Of a stretch of DNA of 64,000 bases, positions 16,109-25,206 are shown piece after piece (the first letter of the stretch is position 1; every line of letters begins with the position of its first letter). The notes beneath the pieces are model-generated. The model searched no databases. It had not been told where the DNA came from and was given only the letters and a program-made list of their open reading frames with translations. Origin of the DNA: Rhizobiaceae bacterium (lineage in GTDB: Bacteria > Pseudomonadota > Alphaproteobacteria > Rhizobiales > Rhizobiaceae); NCBI GenBank assembly GCA_017644105.1, contig JAEPMD010000019.1, positions 24,728 through 88,727 on the forward strand, given 5' to 3'. The translations under genes and the position numbers were made by a program.

Positions 16109-17532
16109 GTAATCCAACAAAAATAGCCGCGATTATAGGCGGCGGTGTGATCGGCGGCGGATGGGTCGCACGGTTTTTGCTGGCCGGATGGGATGTTAAA
16201 CTCTTTGATCCTGATCCTGAAGCGCCGCGCAAGGTGGGTGAAGTCTTAGACAATGCACGGCGCTCTCTGCCTGCGCTTTATGATGTGAAACTGCCTGACG
16301 AGGGGCAACTTACATTTGCGTCTTCGATCAAAGAAGCCGTTTCAGATGCATCCTGGATCCAGGAAAGCGTGCCTGAGCGATTGGACATTAAACATCGGAT
16401 TTTCGGCGAGATCCAAGCCCATTGCGCACAAGATGCGTTGATCGGATCGTCAACATCAGGTTTTAAGCCATCCGAACTTTCAAGCGAGAGTGAGAATAAG
16501 TCCGCGATCTTTGTCGCGCACCCCTTTAACCCGGTTTATCTGGTTCCCGTGGTCGAATTGGTCGGGGATGCTCAAACACTCGATCGCGCAAGTGATATTC
16601 TCGATCAAATCCTGATGAAGCCCATCAAAGTGAAAAAGGAAATCGATGCCCATGTGGCCGATCGGTTGCTCGAAGCTGTGTGGCGTGAAGCTTTGTGGCT
16701 GGTCAATGATGATATCGCAACGACCGAGGAAATCGACGACATTATCCGATATGGCTTTGGCCTGCGCTGGGCGCAGATGGGCCTGTTTGAAACTTACCGC
16801 ATTGCTGGTGGTGAAGCAGGTATGGCGCATTTCATCGAGCAATTTGGACCCTGTCTTGAATGGCCATGGACCAAGCTCATGGATGTGCCCGAATTAACCG
16901 ATGAATTGGTCGATAAAATCGCCAGCCAATCAGATGCGCAATCAGGCAAATATTCAATCCGCGCATTAGAGCAAATTCGCGATAATAATTTGGTCGCCAT
17001 GATGCGGGCATTAAAAACCCAAAACTGGGGTGCCGGTGCTTTGCTCAATCATGCAGATAAACAGCTCAAATCCGCAAATTCTGCTAATACCGGTGAACAA
17101 TTGGAAACCGTGCGCCGCGTCGTGCCGGTCGATTGGACCGATTATAACGGGCATATGAATGAAGGGCGATATGGCCAAGTCTTTTCAGATGCAGCAGATT
17201 TCATAATCGAGTTCATTGGCGCGGATGAAGATTACATCAAATCGGGCCTTAGCTATTTTACCGCTGAAACCAATACGAATTTCTTGCAGGAATGTCATGC
17301 AGGGGACGAATTTTATGTTCAGACCGGTGTTCTATTAGCGGAAGGCAAGAAACTAAAGCTTCTGCATGAGATGAAATCCTCAGATGGTGAAACGCTCGCC
17401 ACTTGTACGCAATTTCTGCTTCATGTTGATCTCAACACACGTAAATCATGCCCGCCTGAAGCGTATATTCTTAAAAATCTCGAAGCGCTGCGTACCAACT
17501 ACGCGGTGGCTGATGAACAAGGGGAGGCATGA
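16105..17532 (+). CDS. lcdH: L-carnitine 3-dehydrogenase fused to a hotdog thioesterase
   Basis: 475 residues in two parts. Residues 1-315 are a 3-hydroxyacyl-CoA-dehydrogenase-like NAD enzyme (GGGVIGGGWVARFLLAGWDV; QESVPERLDIKHRIF; VAHPFNPVYLVPVVELVG), the carnitine dehydrogenase type. From about 335 a hotdog thioesterase follows (PVDWTDYNGHMNEGRYGQVFSDAAD). Carnitine is oxidised to 3-dehydrocarnitine; the thioesterase can release glycine betaine from betainyl-CoA made by the adjacent BKACE enzyme. The fused form is typical of alphaproteobacteria. Overlaps at both ends with neighbours show tight translational coupling. Confidence 0.9.
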   Translation: MSNPTKIAAIIGGGVIGGGWVARFLLAGWDVKLFDPDPEAPRKVGEVLDNARRSLPALYDVKLPDEGQLTFASSIKEAVSDASWIQESVPERLDIKHRIFGEIQAHCAQDALIGSSTSGFKPSELSSESENKSAIFVAHPFNPVYLVPVVELVGDAQTLDRASDILDQILMKPIKVKKEIDAHVADRLLEAVWREALWLVNDDIATTEEIDDIIRYGFGLRWAQMGLFETYRIAGGEAGMAHFIEQFGPCLEWPWTKLMDVPELTDELVDKIASQSDAQSGKYSIRALEQIRDNNLVAMMRALKTQNWGAGALLNHADKQLKSANSANTGEQLETVRRVVPVDWTDYNGHMNEGRYGQVFSDAADFIIEFIGADEDYIKSGLSYFTAETNTNFLQECHAGDEFYVQTGVLLAEGKKLKLLHEMKSSDGETLATCTQFLLHVDLNTRKSCPPEAYILKNLEALRTNYAVADEQGEA

Positions 17533-18695
17533 TGATGAATTTTGGTCTTTCGCAAACACAAGAGATGATTGTTTCCACCGTTCGAGATTTTGTTGAGCAG
17601 GAAATCTATCCGCATGAAGATTTGGTAGAGCAAACGGGCGGAGTGCCGGACGAGATTGCTCATGAGATCAAACAAAAATGCATCGATCTAGGTTTTTACG
17701 CGTCAAATTTCCCCGAAAGTGTCGGCGGTGCAGGGCTCTCGCATGTCGACTTCGCACTTGTCGAACGTGAGCTTGGTCGCGGCTCTATGGCGCTGACGCA
17801 TTTCTTTGGCAGGCCGCAAAATATCCTTATGGCTTGTAAAGACGATCAGATCGAACGCTATCTTCTCCCTGCTGTGCGGGGCGAAAAAATGGATGCGCTT
17901 GCCATGACAGAACCTGACGCAGGTTCTGATGTACGCGGGATGAAATGCGCTGCAAAACGCGATGGCGGCGATTGGTTGATAAATGGCACCAAACATTTCA
18001 TCTCAGGTGCGGAACATGCTGATTTCATCATCGTGTTTATTGCAACCGGCGAAGATGATACCCCGCATGGCCCGAAAAAGCGGATCACAACCTTTCTCGT
18101 AGATCGCGGCACACCAGGTTTTACCATTCGCGAAGGCTATAAATCGGTCTCCCATCGCGGTTATAAAAACATGATTTTGGAATTTGATGATTGCCGCTTG
18201 CCGCGAGAACAGGTTTTGGGTGAGGTGGATGGCGGTTTTGCGATCATGAATGAATGGCTTTATGCCACGCGGATCACGGTGGCGGCCATGTGTGTGGGGC
18301 GGGCGAGACGATGCTTTGATTTGGCGCTAAATTATGCCGCCGACCGCAAGCAATTCGGCCAGCCTATCGGGCGGTTTCAGGGCGTTAGTTTTCAGATTGC
18401 GGATATGATCACTGAGATCGATGCAGCGGATATGCTCACTTTATCCGCCGCCTGGCGTTTGGATGAAGGGTTGCCTAGCAATCGCGAAATTGCCAGCGCA
18501 AAACTCTACGCCTCTGAAATGCTGCACCGGGTAACGGACGCATCGCTGCAGGTCTTTGGCGGCATGGGTTTGATGGATGATTTCCCCATCGAACGTTTTT
18601 GGCGTGATGCGCGTGTTGAACGCATCTGGGATGGAACGTCTGAAATCCAGCGTCATATAATTGGGCGCGAATTGCTGCGTCCGTTAGGCTCATAA
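17529..18695 (+). CDS. Acyl-CoA dehydrogenase, probable gamma-butyrobetainyl-CoA/crotonobetainyl-CoA enzyme
   Basis: 388 residues, full family length. FAD-contact sequences ALAMTEPDAGSDVRGM and TVAAMCVGRARRCFDLALNYAADRKQFGQPIG are intact, as is the catalytic-base region RVERIWDGTSEIQRHIIGREL near the C terminus. In a carnitine operon it most likely interconverts gamma-butyrobetainyl-CoA and crotonobetainyl-CoA, as CaiA-type proteins do. Start overlaps the previous stop (ATGATGA); the ATGATGATG start gives one or two alternative Met codons. The CoA-ligase gene begins at the base after its stop. Confidence 0.82.
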   Translation: MMMNFGLSQTQEMIVSTVRDFVEQEIYPHEDLVEQTGGVPDEIAHEIKQKCIDLGFYASNFPESVGGAGLSHVDFALVERELGRGSMALTHFFGRPQNILMACKDDQIERYLLPAVRGEKMDALAMTEPDAGSDVRGMKCAAKRDGGDWLINGTKHFISGAEHADFIIVFIATGEDDTPHGPKKRITTFLVDRGTPGFTIREGYKSVSHRGYKNMILEFDDCRLPREQVLGEVDGGFAIMNEWLYATRITVAAMCVGRARRCFDLALNYAADRKQFGQPIGRFQGVSFQIADMITEIDAADMLTLSAAWRLDEGLPSNREIASAKLYASEMLHRVTDASLQVFGGMGLMDDFPIERFWRDARVERIWDGTSEIQRHIIGRELLRPLGS

Positions 18696-20711
18696 ATGCA
18701 CGCGCTCGATCACATATTCCGGCCACAAAACATTGCCGTGATTGGTGGTGGTGATTGGAACGCGCATGTCATCAAGCAGTGCCGGAAATTAAATTTTTCC
18801 GGCAATATTTGGTCCGTTCATCCTACAAAAACCAAATTTGCCGGGCTAAGGCCCTATAAATCCATATCCGATCTTCCGGCAGCACCGGATGTGAGCTTCA
18901 TTGGTGTTAATCGCAAAGCCTCGATCAAGGCGCTTGAAGAACTCAACGCAATTGGAGCCAAAGGCGCGGTTTGCTTTGCCAGCGGTTATGCTGAAACCAA
19001 TGACGGCAAAGAGTTGAGTGATGAATTGCTCAAAGCCACAGGGGATATGAGCATTCTGGGGCCCAATTGCTATGGGTTGTTAAATATGGTTGATGGCGTT
19101 GCGCTTTGGCCGGATGAGCATGGCATGAAACCCGTCGACAAAGGCGTGGCGATCCTTGGGCAATCTTCCAACATGTTGATCAATCTGGGCATGCAAAAGC
19201 GAGGATTGCCGATCTCACATGTGGTTGCATGTGGCAATCAGGTTCAAAGCAGCTTTGCCGATATCGGTACCTATCTTTTGGAAGATGACCGTGTGACTGC
19301 ACTTGGTATCCATATTGAGGGTTTTGGCGATATTCATAAATTTCAAAACCTTGCCATGCGTGCCTATCTGCTTGGAAAGCCAGTTGTGGTGCTAAAAGTT
19401 GGTGTGTCCGATGCAGCGCAAAACGCAACTTTATCCCATACAGCGTCTCTTGCTGGCTCCGATGCGGGCGCTGATGCCTTGCTTAAGCGATGCGGTATCG
19501 CGCGTGCCGATGGATTATCCGAATTTTTGTCGCTCCTCACCATGGGGCATCTATTTGGCTCGGCGAATATAAAATCCATCACGTCATCGAGTTGTTCGGG
19601 CGGCGAAGCGGTTTTAATCAGCGATATTGTTGAAAAACATCCCATTGAACTCTGCACTTTAACAGAAGATCAAAAAACAAATTTGAAATCGTGCCTAAGC
19701 GAGTTGGTAACAATCGAAAATCCGCTCGATTATCACACACAGATTTGGCGCGATGTTGATGCGATGCGTTTCGTGTTTGAACAAATGGCGTCTGGGGACG
19801 CTGATCTTAATTGCCTGATATTAGATTTTCCCCGTAGTGATCGGTGTGAACCGACTGGACACGACATTGCCTTTGAGGCGCTTCAACAGGCCAATAGTTC
19901 AGCACCTTCAAAATTTGCCCTCATTTCAACATTGCCGGAGAATTTGCCGGAAGAGGTGGCTGAATTTGCGATTATGAACGGCATTATGCCGTTTTTCTCA
20001 GCCGATGATGCCATATCAACCTTGGCGAAAACGCAAGAATGGCAAGCGCCGGTAACCATGCCTGTTTGTCTTGGAGCTCTGCCTGAACATCCGGAAACAA
20101 TCAGCGAATATGACGCGAAATTGGAATTATCCAAATTAGGGATATCGGTGCCGAAATCCGCGCATATCGCAAAAATCGCAGAACTCGCATCAAAAGCCAA
20201 GCATTTGCAATATCCATTGGTGTTAAAAGGTGAGGGCGAAGCACATAAAACAGAAGCAGGATTGGTCGCGCTCAATTTAGCGTCGCTTGATGAACTTAAT
20301 CAAGCGGCTGATGCGATGCCAGCCTCAAGTTTTATTGTTGAAGAGATGGTTGCAGGCGAAAATATCGAATTGCTCATCGGCGTTGTTTTGGACGAAGCGC
20401 ATGGCTATGTTTTAACGATCGGAGCAGGGGGCATGCTCACTGAGCTTTTGTCGGATCAAGTTTCGCTTTTGGTTCCGGCAAATCGCGAACAAGTTTTAAG
20501 CGCGCTTGAGCGAACCAAGATATATAAACTGCTCAAGGGTTATCGGGGCAAAGCGAATGTCAATTTCGATGAGCTGCTTGCTGTGATTGATAAATTGCAG
20601 TCTTATATAATTGAAAATGCTGGGAAAATTATGGAAGTGGAAATTAATCCACTTTTAGTTTCCAAAGATGCTGCCATTGCTGTTGATGCGCTGATTGTGA
20701 GGTCTAAATGA
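18696..20711 (+). CDS. ADP-forming acyl-CoA synthetase family protein (CoA-binding plus ATP-grasp), probable betaine-CoA ligase
   Basis: 671 residues. Domains: CoA-binding Rossmann (FRPQNIAVIGGGDWNAH), succinyl-CoA-ligase-like domain with the phosphohistidine region SHTASLAGSD (about 250), and a C-terminal ATP-grasp (PLVLKGEGEAHKTEAGLV; FIVEEMVAGENIELLIGVV; MEVEINPLLV). Such enzymes make acyl-CoA from acid, CoA and ATP with ADP release. In this operon it probably activates carnitine, crotonobetaine or gamma-butyrobetaine, replacing the AMP-forming CaiC and CoA-transferase CaiB, neither of which is present. The stop overlaps the caiD-like start (ATGA). Confidence 0.8.
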   Translation: MHALDHIFRPQNIAVIGGGDWNAHVIKQCRKLNFSGNIWSVHPTKTKFAGLRPYKSISDLPAAPDVSFIGVNRKASIKALEELNAIGAKGAVCFASGYAETNDGKELSDELLKATGDMSILGPNCYGLLNMVDGVALWPDEHGMKPVDKGVAILGQSSNMLINLGMQKRGLPISHVVACGNQVQSSFADIGTYLLEDDRVTALGIHIEGFGDIHKFQNLAMRAYLLGKPVVVLKVGVSDAAQNATLSHTASLAGSDAGADALLKRCGIARADGLSEFLSLLTMGHLFGSANIKSITSSSCSGGEAVLISDIVEKHPIELCTLTEDQKTNLKSCLSELVTIENPLDYHTQIWRDVDAMRFVFEQMASGDADLNCLILDFPRSDRCEPTGHDIAFEALQQANSSAPSKFALISTLPENLPEEVAEFAIMNGIMPFFSADDAISTLAKTQEWQAPVTMPVCLGALPEHPETISEYDAKLELSKLGISVPKSAHIAKIAELASKAKHLQYPLVLKGEGEAHKTEAGLVALNLASLDELNQAADAMPASSFIVEEMVAGENIELLIGVVLDEAHGYVLTIGAGGMLTELLSDQVSLLVPANREQVLSALERTKIYKLLKGYRGKANVNFDELLAVIDKLQSYIIENAGKIMEVEINPLLVSKDAAIAVDALIVRSK

Positions 20712-21505
20712 ACGAATATCCAACCACAAGCCCTATTAAGTGTATTATCGAAGGTCCGATTATAGAAGTGGTGTTAGATAGGCCAAAAGCCAATGCTATT
20801 GATTTGGCCACCAGCCGTATCATGGGCGATGTCTTCGCTAAGTTCCGCGATGATCCAGATTTGCGCGTCGCTATTATTAGCTCGGCACATGAGAAATTCT
20901 TCTGCCCCGGTTGGGATTTAAAAGCAGCAGCAGCTGGTGATGAAGTTGATGGAGACTATGGTGTTGGCGGTTTTGCCGGGCTTCAAGAGCTGCGAGATCT
21001 CAATAAGCCCGTGATTGCAGCAGTGAACGGCATTTGTTGCGGCGGCGGTTTTGAATATGCACTCTCTGCTGACATGATTTTAGCATCAGATGATGCGTCA
21101 TTCGCTTTACCCGAAATACGCTCGGGGACAGTTGCCGACGCTGCTTCTGTGAAATTGCCGAAGCGCATTCCTTACCACGTCGCAATGGAATTGCTGCTAA
21201 CTGGTCGCTGGTTTGATGCCAAAGAAGCCAATCAATGGGGGATCGTCAATCATGTGTATGGGCGTGACCAATTAAACGCTGAAGCTTGGAAACTTGCGCG
21301 CACACTCGCGTCTGGCCCACCCCTTGTTTATGCCTGCATCAAAGAGATAATCCGTGATGCGGAAGATTCCAAATTCCAAGATGCAATGAACCGAATTACC
21401 CAGCGCCAGCTCAAAACTGTCGACGTGCTTTATGGGTCCGAAGACAATAAAGAGGGCGCCATTGCCTTTGCAGAAAAGCGTGATCCTGTTTGGAAGGGCA
21501 AGTAA
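20708..21505 (+). CDS. caiD: Enoyl-CoA hydratase family, carnitinyl-CoA dehydratase (CaiD-like)
   Basis: 265 residues, crotonase fold. The oxyanion-hole and glutamate regions read CPGWDLKAAAAG, AVNGICCGGGFEYALSADMILASDDASFALPEIRSG, very close to the CaiD pattern GGGFELALAADF and FALPEAKLG. CaiD hydrates crotonobetainyl-CoA to carnitinyl-CoA. Last gene of the operon; together with the CoA ligase and acyl-CoA dehydrogenase it links gamma-butyrobetaine and crotonobetaine to carnitine. No clear terminator follows before the convergent lacI-type gene 33 bases on. Confidence 0.87.
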   Translation: MNEYPTTSPIKCIIEGPIIEVVLDRPKANAIDLATSRIMGDVFAKFRDDPDLRVAIISSAHEKFFCPGWDLKAAAAGDEVDGDYGVGGFAGLQELRDLNKPVIAAVNGICCGGGFEYALSADMILASDDASFALPEIRSGTVADAASVKLPKRIPYHVAMELLLTGRWFDAKEANQWGIVNHVYGRDQLNAEAWKLARTLASGPPLVYACIKEIIRDAEDSKFQDAMNRITQRQLKTVDVLYGSEDNKEGAIAFAEKRDPVWKGK

Positions 21506-21538
21506 ATATCTGATTTTAATGGCATTTTCTAAATGGAT

Positions 21539-22564
21539 CTATAGATTTTCATCCAGCAGGATCTCGATGCGAATGCTTTCTTGCGCCGAATTGGGTTCTC
21601 GCGCTTCACTGCGTGCACGCAATATCCGCAACGCACTGCGAACGGCATGCCCAGGGTTTTGCGCAATGATTGCATCAATCTGATCATTCTTTAAAGCCGC
21701 TTCACTGAAGGGCGTACGTTCGTGCACGACAACTGTGATATCGTTTAGATTGAGCTTTTCACATATAACTTCGATGGGAATACGTGCTTCTGAACTCATA
21801 ATATAAACGCCAACGATATCATCGCAGTGTTCGAGTTGGTTTCCGACAATACGTTTGGCACGCGAAACTTCGCCATAGGTTTCAAGAGAAGGAAGTGGGC
21901 GCAGGTTTTCAAAACGTGCATTGATCACCGCATCAAAACCGTGACGACGTTCAATGCTATCAGACGATAACATGGTTTCGGAGATGATCATGATCGAGCC
22001 GGATTTTGATCCACTAAATTTTCCAACAATCTTCGCCGCTGTCGCGCCAGCTGCATAGTTGTTCACGCCAACAAAATCTAATTGCTCTAAATTTTCCTGC
22101 GCTGATAAAAATTGCACAATATGTACACCGCGCTCATTTAAGCGCGAAATCGCATCTCGAACAGGAGGCGATTCAGGTGCCATGATTGCCAAACCATCAA
22201 GATCTGATGGATCAATCGATGAGATATAATTCGCCACAAGGTGAGGGTCGCCCATATCAAGCTGCTCTACATCGGCAAATGTCATATCCGAGCGCAACGA
22301 TTTATTGGCGTGTTCGACCTGCTGAATAAGTTCCTTAAGGTAAAGATCGCCACGTTTTGGAAGGATAAAGCGGAACCTATAAGGCTTATTGCGCAGCAAA
22401 TTGACGGCAGCGAGATTGCGCACAAAACCAATTTGTTCGATTGCAGCCTGCACTTTATCGCGAGTCTTTTGGCTGACATTTGGTCTGTCATTTAAGACGC
22501 GATCGACCGTTGCTAAGCTCACACCAGCCGCTTCCGCCAAGTCTTTTGTGGTTGGGACAATCAA
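21539..22564 (-). CDS. LacI-family transcriptional repressor
   Basis: About 341 residues from TTG 22564, chosen because AAGGAAGG stands at the right distance and the LacI helix-turn-helix begins at once (PTTKDLAEAAGVSLATVDRVLNDRPNVSQKTRDKV). A longer frame from 22621 adds 19 odd residues. The C-terminal periplasmic-binding-like domain carries LDGLAIMAPESPPVRDAI and GSIMIISETMLSSDSIERRHGF, so it senses a sugar or polyol. It is divergent from an ABC importer operon; two similar 16-base dyads between them are its likely operators. Confidence 0.87.
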   Translation of the reverse strand: MIVPTTKDLAEAAGVSLATVDRVLNDRPNVSQKTRDKVQAAIEQIGFVRNLAAVNLLRNKPYRFRFILPKRGDLYLKELIQQVEHANKSLRSDMTFADVEQLDMGDPHLVANYISSIDPSDLDGLAIMAPESPPVRDAISRLNERGVHIVQFLSAQENLEQLDFVGVNNYAAGATAAKIVGKFSGSKSGSIMIISETMLSSDSIERRHGFDAVINARFENLRPLPSLETYGEVSRAKRIVGNQLEHCDDIVGVYIMSSEARIPIEVICEKLNLNDITVVVHERTPFSEAALKNDQIDAIIAQNPGHAVRSALRILRARSEAREPNSAQESIRIEILLDENL

Positions 22565-22634
22565 AAAATTTGCCTTCCTTAAACCTTGTTTTCCAAGGCT
22601 TTCTCCAACATTTTTGCGCAAAAATCAAGAAAAA

Positions 22635-22650
22635 TGAGGTACGTACATCA
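22635..22650. promoter_or_regulatory. LacI-type operator 1 (TGAGGTACGTACATCA)
   Basis: A 16-base near-perfect dyad (one mismatched pair) with the CG centre expected for LacI-family sites. It is 30 bases, about three DNA turns, from operator 2, so two dimers would sit on the same face of the helix. It lies just upstream of the putative -35 box. Confidence 0.7.
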
Positions 22651-22658
22651 TTTTTTGC

Positions 22659-22687
22659 TTGCATTGAGGTACGAACCTCAATTATAT
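22659..22687 (+). promoter_or_regulatory. Sigma-70 promoter of the sugar/polyol ABC operon with embedded operator
   Basis: -35 TTGCAT (22659-22664) and -10 TTATAT (22682-22687) are separated by exactly 17 bases. Sixteen of these are the dyad TGAGGTACGAACCTCA (22665-22680). A repressor bound there would directly exclude RNA polymerase. The transcript would carry a leader of about 145 bases before the binding-protein gene. Confidence 0.65.
22665..22680. promoter_or_regulatory. LacI-type operator 2 (TGAGGTACGAACCTCA)
   Basis: Half sites TGAGGT and ACCTCA are perfectly symmetric around ACGA, filling the spacer of the promoter at 22659-22687. Compared with operator 1 it shares the left half TGAGGTACG exactly. 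The likely ligand is the LacI protein encoded divergently at 21539-22564. Confidence 0.72.
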
Positions 22688-22840
22688 GAATGCCAACTTG
22701 ATCAAACGTTGCACTCGTCTTGGCGAGAAAAATTCAAGTTAAAAATTGAACAGAAAGCAGAAGGGTGGAGGCCTTTTTGCCCTTGGACTTTAAACCAAAC
22801 GTGCCTGTGCTTCATCTCAGAGCATAAGGGAGGAATAAAA

Positions 22841-24175
22841 ATGAAATCTAAGTTTTTGAATTTAGTCGCTGCGACAGGTCTGTTGGCCTCAGCATCCATG
22901 TTCGGCGGTGTTTCAGCCGCACAATCCGCAGATCTAACACTATGCTGGGCTGCATGGGATCCGGCAAATGCGCTAGTTGAGCTCAGTAAAGAATTTGAGG
23001 CGCAATCCGGACACAGCATGAGCTTTGAGTTTGTGCCATGGCCAAACTTTGCCGACCGTATGCTCAATGAGTTGAACTCAGGTGGTAAGCTTTGCGATCT
23101 CCTAATTGGTGATAGCCAGTGGATTGGTGGTGCGGCAGAAAATGGTCAATATGTGAAATTGAACGATTTCTTCGATAAAGAAGGCATCTCAATGGACGAT
23201 TTCCTAGCAGCAACCGTGACTGGTTATGCTGAATGGCCAAAAAATACACCAAACTATTATGCGCTTCCTGCTTACGCAGATGTTGTGGGCTGGACTTATC
23301 GTAAAGACTGGTTTGAGCGTCCTGAAATTCAGGCCGAATTTAAAGAAAAATATGGCCGTGACTTGGGTGTGCCGGCAACTTTGGAAGAGCTTCAGCAAAT
23401 TGGCGAGTTTTTCCAAGGTCGCGAAATTGATGGCAAAACAGTTTATGGTGCTGCGATTTATACAGAGCGCGGATCTGAAGGCATCACTATGGGTGTGACA
23501 AACGCTTTGTATAACTATGGTTTCCTTTATGAAGATCCTGAAAACCCATATGAGCTTGAAGGTTTTGTAAATTCGGACGCCGCAATTGCCGGGCTTGAAT
23601 TTTACAAAAAGCTCTACGAAACATCGACACCTCCAGGCGCATCTGATGCTTATATGTCAGCCAATATTGATGCGTATAAATCAGGGCAGGTGGCTATGCA
23701 GATGAACTTTGCGTTCATTTGGCCAGGTGTGGAAGCTGATCCAAACACAGGTGGCGGCAAATCAGGCTATTTCGCAAATCCTGCAGGTCCTGCTGGTCAG
23801 TTTGCTCAGCTTGGTGGTCAGGGCATCTCGGTTGTTGCCAATTCAGACAACAAAGATGCAGCGCTTGAATATATCAAGTGGTTTGCCCAACAAGAAGTTC
23901 AGCAAAAATGGTGGGATGTTGGCGGTGCACCAGCGATGAAAGCAGTCCTTGAAGCCCCAGGCTTTAACGACAGCCAGCCATTTGCCAAAACATTCCTTGA
24001 TTCAATGGCAATCGTGAAAGATTTTTGGGCAGAGCCTGCTTATGCATCTCTATTGCTACCAATGCAGGAGCGTGTTCACAACTATGTTGTTGCGGGACAA
24101 GGTTCGGCAAAAGATGCACTCGACGGTCTTGTGAAAGACTGGGACGAGGTCTTTGAAGATGAGGGCAAAAAGTAA
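22841..24175 (+). CDS. Extracellular sugar/polyol-binding protein (CUT1 family 1)
   Basis: 444 residues from ATG 22841, preceded by a strong AAGGGAGGAA site. Sec signal peptide MKSKFLNLVAATGLLASASMFGGVSAAQSA, then a MalE-like fold (KEFEAQSGHSMSFEFVPWPNFADRML; LCDLLIGDSQWIGGAAENGQYVKLND; QVAMQMNFAFIWPGV; KDAALEYIKWFAQQEVQQKWW). It delivers the substrate to the two permeases encoded next. Substrate is unknown; the operon's kinase gene points to a triose, tetrulose or polyol. A longer in-frame extension to 22586 runs through the promoter and is not coding. Confidence 0.9.
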   Translation: MKSKFLNLVAATGLLASASMFGGVSAAQSADLTLCWAAWDPANALVELSKEFEAQSGHSMSFEFVPWPNFADRMLNELNSGGKLCDLLIGDSQWIGGAAENGQYVKLNDFFDKEGISMDDFLAATVTGYAEWPKNTPNYYALPAYADVVGWTYRKDWFERPEIQAEFKEKYGRDLGVPATLEELQQIGEFFQGREIDGKTVYGAAIYTERGSEGITMGVTNALYNYGFLYEDPENPYELEGFVNSDAAIAGLEFYKKLYETSTPPGASDAYMSANIDAYKSGQVAMQMNFAFIWPGVEADPNTGGGKSGYFANPAGPAGQFAQLGGQGISVVANSDNKDAALEYIKWFAQQEVQQKWWDVGGAPAMKAVLEAPGFNDSQPFAKTFLDSMAIVKDFWAEPAYASLLLPMQERVHNYVVAGQGSAKDALDGLVKDWDEVFEDEGKK

Positions 24176-24176
24176 G

Positions 24177-24231
24177 CCCCCGTTCGCTTTCTCCCAAGCG
24201 GACCCTTGGAGCCGGGGGTTTTTCCGGCTCC
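24177..24231 (+). terminator. Alternative hairpins after the binding-protein gene (attenuator)
   Basis: Two stems compete. CCCCCG (24177-24182) can pair with CGGGGG (24213-24218) followed at once by TTTTT, an intrinsic-terminator layout. Alternatively GGAGCCGG (24208-24215) pairs with CCGGCTCC (24224-24231). The 86-base gap separates the abundant binding protein from the permeases, so partial termination here would set their ratio. Confidence 0.6.
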
Positions 24232-24261
24232 ACCTTTATGATAGAATTTTAAGAGAACACA

Positions 24262-25206
24262 ATGGACAATGTTGCAGACAAAGTGGCTTCCGCCACACCG
24301 CCTTCTATTGCGCATAGAGTAAAAGGGCTTTCAGATCGTGCAATAGCATGGATATTTGTTGCGCCGACAATCTTCATATTGCTGGCAATCAATATCTTCC
24401 CGCTGATCTGGACCGTATATCTCAGCTTTACAAATTATGCTGTGAACAGGCCAAACCGAGAAGTAAAGTTTATTGGCTTGCGCAATTATGAGCGGATCTT
24501 AGGTGATGCCGACACATGGGCGACCATGCAGGCGACTGCGCATTTCCTCATTTGGACAATCGTCCTGCAGGTTTTGATCGGTTTTACACTCGCATATCTG
24601 ATCAATAAGAAATTTAAAGGCAATGACCTTTGGACCACAATCATCGTGTTCCCAATGATGTTATCGCCTGCGGTGGTGGGTAATTTCTGGACCTTCCTTT
24701 ATCAACCGCAAATTGGTTTGTTCAACTATGTCATTAGTTTCGTAACGGGCGCTGACCCATCTAGTTTCTCAATGATCGGTGACATCGCACTTGCGCCCTG
24801 GGCCATTGTGATCGTGGATACCTGGATGTGGACCCCCTTTGTGATGCTCATATGTCTGGCCGGCCTTCGCTCGATCCCAGATAGCATTTATGAGGCGGCG
24901 GAATGCGACCGCGCATCGAAATGGCGACAGTTCTGGACAATTACTATTCCCATGGTCTTGCCATTCCTCATGTTGGCGGTTCTGTTCCGCGGCATTGAAA
25001 ACTTCAAAATGTTCGACCTTGTGGTCCAGCTCACAGGTGGTGGTCCGGGTAATCTAACAACACTTACGTCAATTGACCTTAAACGAGAGGCTTTTGAAAA
25101 GTGGCGTACCGGCTTTGCCTCCGCCTATGCGGTCATCCTTTTCGTCACAGTCTTTGGCCTCGCCTCAATCTACGTAAAAGCACTAAACAGGGTAAAACAA
25201 CGATGA
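24262..25206 (+). CDS. CUT1 ABC transporter permease (MalF-like)
   Basis: 314 residues with about six membrane spans, beginning IAWIFVAPTIFILLAINIFPLIWTVYLSF. The cytoplasmic EAA loop, which docks on the ATPase, reads YEAAECDRASKWRQFWTITIPMVLP. It forms half of the channel with the next gene product. Its stop codon overlaps the next start (ATGA). The substrate follows from the binding protein and is unknown. Confidence 0.9.
   Translation: MDNVADKVASATPPSIAHRVKGLSDRAIAWIFVAPTIFILLAINIFPLIWTVYLSFTNYAVNRPNREVKFIGLRNYERILGDADTWATMQATAHFLIWTIVLQVLIGFTLAYLINKKFKGNDLWTTIIVFPMMLSPAVVGNFWTFLYQPQIGLFNYVISFVTGADPSSFSMIGDIALAPWAIVIVDTWMWTPFVMLICLAGLRSIPDSIYEAAECDRASKWRQFWTITIPMVLPFLMLAVLFRGIENFKMFDLVVQLTGGGPGNLTTLTSIDLKREAFEKWRTGFASAYAVILFVTVFGLASIYVKALNRVKQR

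Noticed and set aside
22586..22840. Long N-terminal extension of the sugar-binding protein
   Set aside because: It runs through the operators and promoter and precedes a perfect signal peptide and strong ribosome site at 22841.
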